A stretch of 64,000 bases of DNA from Luteibacter flocculans (GTDB taxonomy: Bacteria; Pseudomonadota; Gammaproteobacteria; Xanthomonadales; Rhodanobacteraceae): the NCBI RefSeq assembly GCF_023612255.1, contig NZ_CP063231.1, forward strand, positions 3,144,001-3,208,000. The letters are read 5' to 3'. Numbering within the stretch: the stretch's first letter is position 1; every line of letters begins with the position of its first letter. The notes under the pieces are model-generated. The model ran no database searches and had not been told where the DNA came from. It saw only the letters and a list, made by a program, of their open reading frames with translations. Position numbers and translations under genes: made by a program. Below, piece after piece: positions 46,537-54,636 of this stretch.

Positions 46537-47568
46537 TCATGGCTTAGCCAACGCGGCGAAAGCCGGCGACATGCGTTCCTCCAGGCGACCGTCGTCGCCA
46601 TGCAGGATGAACAGCACGGCGATGCCGTGGCGCTTCGCATAGGCCAGACCCTGTTCGGGGCCGAGCACCGTCATGGCCGTACCCAGGGGATCGGCGTGCA
46701 GGCCGTCGTCAGCCACGATGCTGACCGACGCGACCCGATGCGCCACCGGAGTTCCTGTGCGCGGATCGATGTGATGCGAGAAAAAGCGCCCGCCGTCCTC
46801 GAAAAAATGACGGTAATCGCCCGAGGTGGCAATGGTCTTCTCGTCCAGCACGACGACGCGTTCCAGTTCGTCCTGCCGCTGCACGGCGCCCGCTGCCGCA
46901 CCCGGCCGTTCGACGCCCACCCGCCACGGCGAGCCATCCGTTTTGCGCCCGTGCGCACGCAGTTCGCCGCCCACCTCGACGAGGTAGGCCGATGCGCCTG
47001 CACGATCGAGAAAGGCGGCAACCTGATCCACACCGAATCCCTTGGCGACCGAGGAAAGATCCACGTACACGCCACCGGGTTGGAACGCGCTCTGGGTTGC
47101 CTCGTCGAGGCGAATGCGCTGCCAGCCCACGCGCGCTCGCGCGGCGGCCAATGCTGCAGCGCAGGGGGTCTCGCGTCGTCGCTCGCCCGGTCCGAAACCC
47201 CACAGATTCACCAGCGGCCCAATGGTAGGGTCATACGCTCCACCGGTATCGCGTGCCAATGCCAATGCATGACGCAGCACGGCGAAGAACTCGGGCGGCA
47301 GGGTATGCCAGGTACCCGGAGGCGCGCGATTGAAACGACTCAGATCCGACGCGTCGTCGTAGGTGCTCATCTGCGCTACGACCGTGTCCAACTCGGCCTG
47401 GATACCTTGCTGGATCACATCGCCGTTCGCGCCCTTGGGCAGCACGACGTTTGCGGACCACGTCGTGCCCATGGTCTCGCCGCCGAAGCGGCGCACCTCG
47501 CTGGCGCTGGCAGCGAACGCGCCCCATGCCAGCCCCATGGCGAATGCGCGGTGGCCGATGCGATGCAT
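46537..47568 (-). CDS. apbE: FAD:protein FMN transferase
   Basis: Encodes 343 residues. ApbE exports its activity to the periplasm, covalently attaching FMN to Thr/Ser of target proteins. Motifs: GGETMGTTWSANV, YDPTIGPLVNLWGFGP, GGVYVDLSSVAKGFGVD, LVEVGGELRAHGRK, HHIDPRTGTPV and AMTVLG. A weak N-terminal hydrophobic stretch (about 5-22) could be a signal sequence. Lies 2 bases downstream of the DUF4198 gene. Its target is presumably in the same operon (for example the PepSY protein), which is inference. Confidence 0.9.
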   Translation of the reverse strand: MHRIGHRAFAMGLAWGAFAASASEVRRFGGETMGTTWSANVVLPKGANGDVIQQGIQAELDTVVAQMSTYDDASDLSRFNRAPPGTWHTLPPEFFAVLRHALALARDTGGAYDPTIGPLVNLWGFGPGERRRETPCAAALAAARARVGWQRIRLDEATQSAFQPGGVYVDLSSVAKGFGVDQVAAFLDRAGASAYLVEVGGELRAHGRKTDGSPWRVGVERPGAAAGAVQRQDELERVVVLDEKTIATSGDYRHFFEDGGRFFSHHIDPRTGTPVAHRVASVSIVADDGLHADPLGTAMTVLGPEQGLAYAKRHGIAVLFILHGDDGRLEERMSPAFAALAKP

Positions 47569-47570
47569 GG

Positions 47571-48380
47571 TTACTGAGGCAGCACTTCCAGCGTCGCCGT
47601 ATAGGCGAGCCGGCGTTGCTTGGCTTCCTTCACCGAGGTCTTCGTGTCCTCAGTCGATGCATTCACCCAATACATGCCTGCGTTCGGCCAGGTGAAGGAG
47701 AACTTGCCATCCTTGTCGGTGGTGGTGTCCATTTCGCCTTGCGCATTGCGATAGCGCGTGGCGCCTTCGATCGCCACCACCTTGAGGTTCGCCGCCGGCT
47801 TGCCGTCGAGCAGGAGCTGGAAGGTGGCCTTCTCGCCGGCCATGAGGTCGTTCGGCGAGGTCACCGGCACCAGCTCGAGACCTTTGTTCGTCGGCTTCAA
47901 TGCGCTGCCACCGGGCGAGCCCTGCGTCACGAACGTTTCCACGCGATTGGCCATCTCGCTGACCTGGACTTGCTTCGCCCCGGCCGGAATGGCGCTCTTC
48001 ATATCCTCGGGCTTGCCGCGCCAGCGCTTCTTCTGGCCATCGATCTCGTAGTTGGCGAAGAGACCCTGATTGACGATCGCGAGACGGTACGTGCCCTTCT
48101 GCGGCACGGGCAGGTCGAAGGTGCTGCGGTACTTGCCCGTGGCGGCGTTTTCCGGCTTCACGATGGAACCGTCCGGAGCGGTAATGACCAATGCATCCAG
48201 CGGCGCCGGAAAGTGGTCCGGATAGTAGAGATCGTTGGAGACCGCGGCGTCGACGGTCACCCAGGCATCGTCGCCGGAAATCACCGTGGCCGACGGCACC
48301 ATCCACATCTTGTGCGCCTGCGCGGCGACAGGCAGGACGAGCGCGGCGCAGAGAACGGCGCGAGCGAGTACGTGCTTCAT
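47571..48380 (-). CDS. DUF4198 periplasmic protein
   Basis: Encodes 269 residues. Signal peptide 1-22 ending AQAHKMW; the HKMWM/HxxWxxPS start after cleavage is typical of DUF4198, where the N-terminal His is suspected to bind metal. Then two beta-rich domains (about 25-150; about 170-260, with GEKATFQLLLDGKPAANLKVVAIEGATRYRN...TDKDGKFSFTWPNAGMYWV, like a carboxypeptidase-regulatory or cobalt/nickel-transport domain). A TTG six codons earlier is possible. Found widely in iron- or copper-responsive loci; exact function unknown. Confidence 0.8.
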   Translation of the reverse strand: MKHVLARAVLCAALVLPVAAQAHKMWMVPSATVISGDDAWVTVDAAVSNDLYYPDHFPAPLDALVITAPDGSIVKPENAATGKYRSTFDLPVPQKGTYRLAIVNQGLFANYEIDGQKKRWRGKPEDMKSAIPAGAKQVQVSEMANRVETFVTQGSPGGSALKPTNKGLELVPVTSPNDLMAGEKATFQLLLDGKPAANLKVVAIEGATRYRNAQGEMDTTTDKDGKFSFTWPNAGMYWVNASTEDTKTSVKEAKQRRLAYTATLEVLPQ

Positions 48381-48394
48381 GGGCAAGGTTCCGT

Positions 48395-48916
48395 TCAAGG
48401 GTTGAGGTCGAGGTCGATCTGGCCGAGTTCTTCACTGCCCTTGGCGGACAGATGCACCGGGCGCGTGGCGGGCCAGTCGAAGGGAATGCGTTGCGCCTCG
48501 CGACCGCCGACTTCGCGCGCGGCCTCGACGACCAGTTCGTAGTGCGCAGGAGGCAGCGTTCCGAGCGGCGGCTTGCCGTCAGCGAAACGCAGCTGATGCT
48601 GACCGGCAGGACGCGTGGCGCCGGAGACGCCATCGATGGGCATGTTCTGGTCGCGGCCGGTGCGCCGCCACCACTGGCGCATGTCCTTCAACCACTTGGT
48701 GCCCTCGCCATCTGCTTTCTTGGTGTCGTACCAGACCGCCAGGTTGGCGGCCACACTGTGATCCTCGCGTTCGACCCACACGGCCACGTACGGGCGGTGG
48801 TACTCGGCGACCTTCAACGCCGGGATCTCCACCGAGAGGTTCATGTCGGCGGCGCGCGCCAGCGCGGGCACGAGGCAGAGGACGAACGGGAGGTTTCGAC
48901 GCATGAGCGATTCCAT
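48395..48916 (-). CDS. DUF2271 periplasmic protein
   Basis: Encodes 173 residues. The ATG shares a base with the stop of the PepSY gene (TGATG); a second ATG four codons later starts the signal peptide MRRNLPFVLCLVPALARAAD. Characteristic DUF2271 motifs: VAEYHRPYVAVWVEREDHSVAANLAVWYDTKKADGEGTKWLKDMRQWWRRTGR, and DGVSGATRPAG. Function is unknown; DUF2271 genes are commonly paired with PepSY and DUF4198 genes in iron-responsive clusters. Confidence 0.82.
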   Translation of the reverse strand: MESLMRRNLPFVLCLVPALARAADMNLSVEIPALKVAEYHRPYVAVWVEREDHSVAANLAVWYDTKKADGEGTKWLKDMRQWWRRTGRDQNMPIDGVSGATRPAGQHQLRFADGKPPLGTLPPAHYELVVEAAREVGGREAQRIPFDWPATRPVHLSAKGSEELGQIDLDLNP

Positions 48917-49536
48917 CAGTGGATGAAGATGAGAGCGAGGATCACCGGCAGCACGAAGCCCAGTGCCACCATCGGCCAGGTCATGCCGCGCTGCGCGGCG
49001 TGCATCTTGAGCAGGATCAGTCCGGTCACGGCGAACACCAGGCAGGCCAGCGCGAACACGTCGATAAACCAACGCCAGACGGGTCCCGTGTTGCGCCCCT
49101 TGTGCAGATCGTTGAGGTAAGCGAGCCAACCGCGATCGGTCGTCTCGTACTGCACCTCGCCGGTCTCGCGATCGATGCTCACCCAGCCATCGCCACCGGG
49201 ACGCGGCAGCGACAGATAGACCTCGTCGTCGCTCCACTCGCCCGGGCGCCCCTCGATGTGCGCGCCGGTGTGGCTCGCCACGTAATCGGCCACCGTGGCG
49301 GGAACGGGCGCGGAAGCACGGCCGGCGCCGAGACTCTCGCGCAACGCGTCCGGCAGCGTCGTCACATGCCGCTCCACTTTCGGCGTGGCTTCGATCTGCG
49401 CCGCGTGGTTGAGGGTGAAACCGGTCACAGCGAACAACAGCAGCACGGCCAGCGACACGGCGGAACTGATCCAGTGCCAACGATGCAGGTGTTTGAGCCA
49501 GAACGCGCGGCGTTGCCGATCGACGGAGTCGCGCAT
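48916..49536 (-). CDS. PepSY-associated membrane protein
   Basis: Encodes 206 residues. Short cytoplasmic start, membrane helix about 21-42 (WHWISSAVSLAVLLLFAVTGFTLNH, the classic PepSY-TM first helix with W-H), a periplasmic region with a PepSY-like domain (about 45-140: GWVSIDRETGEVQYETTDRGWLAYLNDLHKGRNTG), then two helices at about 147-171 and 180-205. The LHKG/H motif is a candidate heme-ligand site. PepSY-TM proteins such as FoxB and FpvG participate in ferric-siderophore reduction. First gene of the operon, behind the Fur-box-like promoter. Confidence 0.82.
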   Translation of the reverse strand: MRDSVDRQRRAFWLKHLHRWHWISSAVSLAVLLLFAVTGFTLNHAAQIEATPKVERHVTTLPDALRESLGAGRASAPVPATVADYVASHTGAHIEGRPGEWSDDEVYLSLPRPGGDGWVSIDRETGEVQYETTDRGWLAYLNDLHKGRNTGPVWRWFIDVFALACLVFAVTGLILLKMHAAQRGMTWPMVALGFVLPVILALIFIH

Positions 49537-49576
49537 GTGCTGGAACGCCCCTGGAAAACACGTAGGAAGGGCGTCG

Positions 49577-49606
49577 ATAGTAAACCACAATGCGAATCGT
49601 TCGCAA
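49577..49606 (-). promoter_or_regulatory. Promoter for the PepSY-DUF2271-DUF4198-apbE operon
   Basis: On the minus strand, TTGCGA (49601-49606) and TACTAT (49577-49582) are separated by 18 bases, a plausible sigma70 promoter 40 bases upstream of the first ATG at 49536. It is overlapped by the Fur-box-like palindrome. Confidence 0.65.
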
Positions 49607-49608
49607 TT
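49589..49608. promoter_or_regulatory. Fur-box-like palindrome
   Basis: AATGCGAATCGTTCGCAATT has an inverted repeat TGCGAA-TCG-TTCGCA and strongly resembles Fur boxes of Pseudomonas and Xanthomonas (AATGCGAAT.ATTCTCATT). It covers the -35 and spacer of the redox operon promoter, so iron-bound Fur would repress. It is also 88 bases from the divergent response regulator gene. Confidence 0.7.
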
Positions 49609-49645
49609 GCATGAAGGCGCCGACCTCGGAAAGCGCCCCGAAAGC

Positions 49646-49657
49646 CTGTCGCGACAG
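49646..49657. promoter_or_regulatory. Palindrome upstream of the response regulator gene
   Basis: CTGTCGCGACAG, a perfect 12-bp palindrome 39 bases before the start at 49697. Possibly an operator; no known factor is assigned. Confidence 0.3.
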
Positions 49658-49696
49658 CATGCGCTGAGCCCCCGCTGGAGCGTATCCTTGGCCCTC

Positions 49697-50371
49697 ATGC
49701 GCATACTCCTTGCCGAAGACGACGCCGCCATCGGCGCGGCCGTACGTGCCTCCCTCCAGCAGGGCGGCCATGCTGTGGACCACGTGACGGACGGTGCCAG
49801 CGCCGACCACGCGCTACGCGACCACGATTACGATCTGCTTGTGCTCGACCTGGGCCTTCCGCTGCTCGATGGCAGCGACGTGCTCGCCCGCGCGCGCAAG
49901 CGCGGCGCGAACCTGCCGGTGCTCGTCGTCACCGCACGCGAAGGCTTGAAGGAACGGGTTCGCGTGCTGGACCTCGGCGCGGACGACTATCTGGTGAAGC
50001 CTTTTGCTCTGGCCGAGTTCGACGCGCGCGTGCGCGCGCTGCTGCGCCGACGCACGAGCCATGGTGCCCCGGAGTTCCGCATCGGCCGGCTGCGTCTCGA
50101 CATTCCCGGGCACCGCGCGTGGATCGGCGACACACCGCTGGATCTGACTGCGCGCGAATTCGGGCTGATTGAGGCGCTTGCCGCACGTGCGGACAAGGTC
50201 ACCAGCCGTGCGCAACTGGTCGAAGCCCTGTGCAACTGGGACGAGGACCTGACCGACAACGGCCTCGACATCGCCCTGCACCGTCTGCGCAAGAAACTCC
50301 AGGGCTCGGGCACCAGCGTGCGCACGATCCGCGGACTGGGCTACCTGCTCGAAGAAACTGCGGATGCCTGA
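49697..50371 (+). CDS. OmpR-family response regulator (PmrA/QseB/TctD-like)
   Basis: Encodes 224 residues. Receiver domain with acidic pair E7-D8-D9, phosphorylation site D51 in LLVLDLGLP, T in VTAREG and K in VKPFAL; then a winged-helix effector domain (about 127-220, ending RTIRGLGYLLEETA). The start MRILLAEDD is typical. Stop overlaps the kinase start by 8 bases. Lies next to, but opposite from, the iron-responsive operon. Confidence 0.92.
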   Translation: MRILLAEDDAAIGAAVRASLQQGGHAVDHVTDGASADHALRDHDYDLLVLDLGLPLLDGSDVLARARKRGANLPVLVVTAREGLKERVRVLDLGADDYLVKPFALAEFDARVRALLRRRTSHGAPEFRIGRLRLDIPGHRAWIGDTPLDLTAREFGLIEALAARADKVTSRAQLVEALCNWDEDLTDNGLDIALHRLRKKLQGSGTSVRTIRGLGYLLEETADA

Positions 50372-51797
50372 ACGCCGCGCCGCTGCCGCGCGTCGCGCCG
50401 CACGGCTCAGTCTGCGCCGCCGCCTGCTCACCTTCCTGCTGGTGCCGGTGCTCGGCGTGCTCGTACTGGACGCGGTGATCGGGTACTTCGTCGCCCTCGC
50501 CTATTCCAACCGCGTGCATGACGCGGATCTTTCCGACTCGGCACTCACGCTGTCGGAGATGATCGACAGCGACGCCCTGAGCGGCGAGCTGACGGCGCAG
50601 GCGCGCTTCCTCCTCGAATACGATCCCGACGGACGCAACTACTACTCCGTGGTCAGCGACCGTCACGGTCGGATGATCGGCAATGCCGAACTTACCGGGC
50701 CGGGTGTCACGATCCACACCGATGCGCCGCCGAAGCTCTACGACACGGCATTGGGACGGCGTCCGCTGCGCGCTGCCATCATGCGCGTGCCGAACCGACA
50801 CGATGCTGGCGACGTGCTCACCATCACCGTCGCGGAAAACCTGCGCGACCGGCACACGCGGGCACGCGAGATCCTCTTCCTCACCCTGCCGATGCAGGCG
50901 CTGCTCATCGTGGCGGTGCTCTGCCTCGTCTGGCTCGGAGTGAGTCACGGGCTGGGTGTGCTGGAGCCGCTCACCGCACGACTCAGTCGCCGCGGCCACG
51001 ACCTGGGGCCGATCGGCGAGGAAGACGTGCCGGTGGAAATCCTGCCGTTGACGCGGACCATCGACGACCTGTTCGCGCGCATGCGCAACATGCTCGGCCT
51101 GCAGGAACGCTTCATTGCGGACGCGGCGCACCAGCTACGCACGCCGCTGGCGGGCATCCAATTGCACGTAGAACGCCTGGAAGGCACGACCGACGACGCC
51201 GAACGCGCGGACGCCCTGGCGCACGTGCATCGGCTCGCTGCACGCGCCGCACGCACCTCGGCACAGTTGCTCGCACTCACGCGCACGCAGTCGCCGGACC
51301 TCCCCGACCACGACGGCATGGACCTGATCGACCTGTCCACACTGGTCCCCGAAGCGGTGGGCATGCGTGTGCACCAGGCCCTGAGCCTTGGCGTGGATCT
51401 GGGTTACGAAGGCGGCGAGGGCCCCTGCCTGGTACGCGGCGACGCGCTCCAGATCCAGGAGGTGATCGACAACCTCGTCGACAACGCCTTCCATTACGCC
51501 GGCCGTGGCCACGCGGTCACCGTCTCCCTCGCCGGTACGGAGGACGAGGTGATCCTGGCCGTGGAGGACGATGGCCCTGGCGTGGACGAGGCCTTCCTCG
51601 ATCAGTTGGGCGAGCGCTTCTTCCGGGTGCCCGGCAGCGACCAGGAAGGCACCGGTCTTGGCCTCGCCATCGTGGAGAGCATCGCGGAGCGTCATGCGGC
51701 AAGGGTGGTGTTCCGACGTGGCGCCGAGTCCGGGCTGAGGGTGGAACTGCATTTTCCTGCGCCGCTCACTGGAAAGCCGGGTGAAACCGCGCACTGA
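50364..51797 (+). CDS. Sensor histidine kinase (TctE/QseC-like)
   Basis: Encodes 477 residues. Membrane helix about 22-46, periplasmic sensor (about 48-170, containing YDPDGRNYYSVVSDRHGRMIGN, a TctE-like 2CSK_N domain), second helix about 173-195, HAMP-like region, then the H-box H256 in FIADAAHQLRTPLAG, N-box VIDNLVDNAFHYAG, and G-boxes VEDDGPGV and GTGLGLAIVE. All catalytic motifs are intact. The signal is unknown; TctE senses citrate, QseC/PmrB-like ones sense cations or peptides. Pairs with the upstream regulator. Confidence 0.92.
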   Translation: MPERRAAAARRAARLSLRRRLLTFLLVPVLGVLVLDAVIGYFVALAYSNRVHDADLSDSALTLSEMIDSDALSGELTAQARFLLEYDPDGRNYYSVVSDRHGRMIGNAELTGPGVTIHTDAPPKLYDTALGRRPLRAAIMRVPNRHDAGDVLTITVAENLRDRHTRAREILFLTLPMQALLIVAVLCLVWLGVSHGLGVLEPLTARLSRRGHDLGPIGEEDVPVEILPLTRTIDDLFARMRNMLGLQERFIADAAHQLRTPLAGIQLHVERLEGTTDDAERADALAHVHRLAARAARTSAQLLALTRTQSPDLPDHDGMDLIDLSTLVPEAVGMRVHQALSLGVDLGYEGGEGPCLVRGDALQIQEVIDNLVDNAFHYAGRGHAVTVSLAGTEDEVILAVEDDGPGVDEAFLDQLGERFFRVPGSDQEGTGLGLAIVESIAERHAARVVFRRGAESGLRVELHFPAPLTGKPGETAH

Positions 51798-51820
51798 GAC
51801 GATGGCCCCCTCATGAGTCA

Positions 51821-52675
51821 ATGACGCGAGGCGTCCTTGTGGCCACAACGGCGGAATTCCACTTCGAAGGCGGACGCGATGGCGTCCTGCTGATCCATGG
51901 CCTTACCGGCACACCGACCGAGATGCGGATGGTGGGCAAGGGCCTCAACCGCGCCGGTTTCACCGTCGTAGGCGTCCAGTTGGCTGGCCACTGCGGCACC
52001 GAGGAAGACCTGCTCGCCACCAGCTGGGAAGACTGGTACGCCAGCGTCGAGGCGGCCGCCGACCAGTTGCGCGGACGCGTCGATCGCGTCTTCGTCGCCG
52101 GTCTGTCCATGGGCGCCCTGCTGGCGCTGCGCCTTGCCGCGGTCCGACCCGAGTGGATCGCGGGCGTGGGTGTCTTCGGCGCCACCTTCCGCTACGACGG
52201 CTGGTCGATCGGCTGGACCGGCAAGCTCTCGTTCCTGCTGCCCATCTTCAAGCGCCTGGGGATCGGCCGCGGTCGCAGCTTCATCGAGCAGCCGCCGTAC
52301 GGTATCCGCGACGAGCGTCTGCGCGCGCAGGTCAGCGCCGCCATGTTCTCCGGCGACAGCGAAGCGGCCGGCCTGCCGGGCAATCCGTGGCACGCCCTGG
52401 CCGAAATGGTGAAACTGTCGCGCGACGTGCGTCGGCGCCTGCCGGACGTGGTGGCACCCTGCTTCGTCGCGCATGCCGCCGACGACGACGTCGCCAGCGT
52501 CGCCAATGCCGATCTCGTGGCCCGGCGCGTACGCGGTCCGATCGAAATGCTGTTGCTTGCCGACAGCTATCACATGATCACCATCGATCGCGAAAGGCGC
52601 ACGCTCATCGAACGCACGGCCGATTTCTTCGGCCGCATCGCACGCGATTCGCGCCCCTCGCGCATGGCAGCGTAA
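51821..52675 (+). CDS. Alpha/beta hydrolase, carboxylesterase / monoacylglycerol lipase-like
   Basis: Encodes 284 residues. Oxyanion motif LLIHGLTGTPTEMR, nucleophile elbow GLSMGALLAL, acidic residue in AHAADDDVAS, and His in DSYHMITIDRE; overall similar to Est30-type carboxylesterases. No signal peptide, so cytoplasmic or membrane-associated. It starts 23 bases after the kinase and ends 2 bases before the first transporter, so is probably co-transcribed. Substrate unknown. Confidence 0.82.
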   Translation: MTRGVLVATTAEFHFEGGRDGVLLIHGLTGTPTEMRMVGKGLNRAGFTVVGVQLAGHCGTEEDLLATSWEDWYASVEAAADQLRGRVDRVFVAGLSMGALLALRLAAVRPEWIAGVGVFGATFRYDGWSIGWTGKLSFLLPIFKRLGIGRGRSFIEQPPYGIRDERLRAQVSAAMFSGDSEAAGLPGNPWHALAEMVKLSRDVRRRLPDVVAPCFVAHAADDDVASVANADLVARRVRGPIEMLLLADSYHMITIDRERRTLIERTADFFGRIARDSRPSRMAA

Positions 52676-52677
52676 CC

Positions 52678-53037
52678 ATGCACGGCCTCGTGCTCGCGCT
52701 GTGGATAGCGAACGTGGTGCTCGATACCGGCGGGCAGTTGGCGTTCAAGGCGGCCGCCGGCGACAAGCGAGCGGGCGATGGGCTCGCGCGCTGGCGCTAC
52801 ATGCTCGCCCGCCCCTGGCTGTGGACCGGCATCGCCTGCTACGTCGCGGAATTCGTGGTCTGGATCGCTTTTCTTTCGCTGGTACCGCTGTCGGAAGGCG
52901 TGCTGCTCGGCTCGATCAACATCGTCGCGATCATGCTGGCGGGCCGCGTGCTGTTCCGCGAACGGCTGAGTCCCTTGCGCGTCACCGGCATCCTGCTGGT
53001 GGCCGCTGGCGTCGCCATCGTGGGAGCCGGCACGTGA
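52678..53037 (+). CDS. Half-size EamA/SMR-like transporter, first of a pair
   Basis: Encodes 119 residues with four membrane helices (about 3-20, 46-68, 70-92, 97-117). GQLAFKAA in helix 1 and FRERLSPLRVTGILLVAAGVAIVGAG at the end match the DMT/ArnE-like pattern. One half of an antiparallel heterodimer is expected. The last bases overlap the second half gene by GTGA. Substrate unknown; ArnE/ArnF flip undecaprenyl-phosphate-aminosugar, others export small cations. Confidence 0.78.
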   Translation: MHGLVLALWIANVVLDTGGQLAFKAAAGDKRAGDGLARWRYMLARPWLWTGIACYVAEFVVWIAFLSLVPLSEGVLLGSINIVAIMLAGRVLFRERLSPLRVTGILLVAAGVAIVGAGT

Positions 53038-53438
53038 AGCGCTTCTATCTCATCGGGTTCGCCCTGCTGCTCGGCTTCGATACGCTGAACCTCATCTGCT
53101 TCAAGCTGGCGGGCACGCATGCGCTGCCGGTCGAAATGAACGTGGCGTGGCTTGCCAGGGTGTTCTCGTATCCGTGGATCTACGGCGCGGTGGTCGGCTA
53201 TCTCGGCGCCTTCGTCACCTGGATGAGCCTGCTCAAGCACGCGCCGATCGGCCCGGCATTTGCCGCGTCGCATCTGGAAGTGGTCAGCGTGATGCTGTTG
53301 TCGTGGTGGATGTTTGCCGAACCGGTCACGCCGACTCAGATCCTGGGTGCGGTGGCGATCGTCGCGGGTATCGTCTGCCTTGCGTTTGCCGAGAGCGGCG
53401 AGGATGCGCATACCGATGCCGTTCCGGCCCGAGCGTGA
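53034..53438 (+). CDS. Half-size EamA/SMR-like transporter, second of a pair
   Basis: Encodes 134 residues from GTG, overlapping the previous stop (GTGA). Four helices (about 3-22, 45-68, 74-96, 101-122), again with a late FAEPVTPTQILGAVAIVAGIVCLAF motif, as in EamA halves. The C-terminus is a short acidic/Ala tail. The two halves have different sequences, as in ArnE/ArnF or EbrA/EbrB pairs. Overlaps the next gene by about 35 bases. Confidence 0.78.
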   Translation: MKRFYLIGFALLLGFDTLNLICFKLAGTHALPVEMNVAWLARVFSYPWIYGAVVGYLGAFVTWMSLLKHAPIGPAFAASHLEVVSVMLLSWWMFAEPVTPTQILGAVAIVAGIVCLAFAESGEDAHTDAVPARA

Positions 53439-54627
53439 AGCACCGCCGACTGCAGGCTTGCCGCTGGGTCTATCCGACCTGACGGGTGGCGCGCCCGCGC
53501 CACTCACCGCCCTGGCGGCAGCATGGCTGGGCGTCGAGCAGGTGCAGTTGGAATGCTCCGGCACCTCGGCGCTCACCATCGCGCTCGCCACACTGCACGA
53601 GCACGCGCGTTCGCGCCGCGAGGTGGTGATCCCCGCGTTTACCTGCCCACTGGTGCCCCTGGCGATTCGCCGCGCCGGCCTCGTGCCGCGCCTGGTGGAC
53701 GTGAAGCCCGGCCATTTCGACATGGACCCGCAACGCCTGGCCGAAGCGTGCAGCGAACGCACCCTGGCCGTCGTGCCGACCCATCTGGGCGGACGTACGG
53801 CAGACGTCGCCATCGCGAATGACGTGGCGCACGCCGTCGGCGCGTCCACCGTGGAAGACGCCGCGCAAGCGCTGGGCGCGCGCATCGACGGGCGGTTTGC
53901 AGGCACGCATGGCGATATCGGCTTCTTCAGCCTCGCCGCCGGCAAGGGGCTCTCCATCTTCGAAGGCGGCTTGCTGGTGGCGCGCGACGACGCGTGGTAC
54001 GAACGCTTCCGCCGCGTGTCGCGACGCATGGTGCGCTGGCAGCCCGTATGGGAATTGCGGCGAACGCTGGAACTCGCGGGTTACGCCGCGCTCTATCGCC
54101 CGCTCGGTCTCGGCACGGCATATGGCAGGCCGATGCGTCGGGCCTTGCGGCGCGGCGACCTGCTGAGTGCGATGGGCGAACGCTTCGACGCGGACTTCCC
54201 CATGCATCCGGTCGGTCGCTGGCGGCGTGCGGTCGGTGCCCGTGCGTTTGGACGGCTGCCGTCGTTCATCGCCGCGACGACCACGCAGGCGGCAGCGCGT
54301 GTGCCGGCGCTGGCGTCGATCCCCGGCGTGCATGTCTTCAAGGACGACGGCGGCACCTGGCCCTACCTGATGCTTCGCCTGCCTGACGAGGCGACGCGCG
54401 ACGCCGTGCTGCGACGCCTGTGGAGTTCGCGGCTGGGCGTCGGTCGCATGTTTCTCCATGCCCTGCCCGACTACGACTACCTCGGCGAGCTGCCCGGTGG
54501 CGACGATGTGCCGAATGCGCGCGACTTTGCGGCGCGCACGCTCACCATCACCAACAGCCCGTGGCTCGACGACGCGTCCTTTGCGCACATCTGCGCCGTG
54601 ATCGAGGCGGTGGTGGTGTCGCGCTGA
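53404..54627 (+). CDS. DegT/DnrJ/EryC1/StrS-family aminotransferase
   Basis: Encodes 407 residues. PLP enzyme of the sugar aminotransferase fold: LECSGTSALTIAL, VVIPAFTCPLVPLAIRRAGLVPRLVDVKPGHFDMD, STVEDAAQALGA (Asp152 for the PLP ring N), and GFFSLAAGKGLSIFEGG with the Schiff-base Lys181. Such enzymes aminate nucleotide-linked keto-sugars (ArnB, WecE) for envelope glycans. The start MRIPMPF overlaps the transporter gene; a Met four codons later is an alternative. Its actual sugar is unknown. Convergent with tsaB. Confidence 0.82.
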   Translation: MRIPMPFRPEREAPPTAGLPLGLSDLTGGAPAPLTALAAAWLGVEQVQLECSGTSALTIALATLHEHARSRREVVIPAFTCPLVPLAIRRAGLVPRLVDVKPGHFDMDPQRLAEACSERTLAVVPTHLGGRTADVAIANDVAHAVGASTVEDAAQALGARIDGRFAGTHGDIGFFSLAAGKGLSIFEGGLLVARDDAWYERFRRVSRRMVRWQPVWELRRTLELAGYAALYRPLGLGTAYGRPMRRALRRGDLLSAMGERFDADFPMHPVGRWRRAVGARAFGRLPSFIAATTTQAAARVPALASIPGVHVFKDDGGTWPYLMLRLPDEATRDAVLRRLWSSRLGVGRMFLHALPDYDYLGELPGGDDVPNARDFAARTLTITNSPWLDDASFAHICAVIEAVVVSR

Positions 54628-54636
54628 GGTGGTCCG

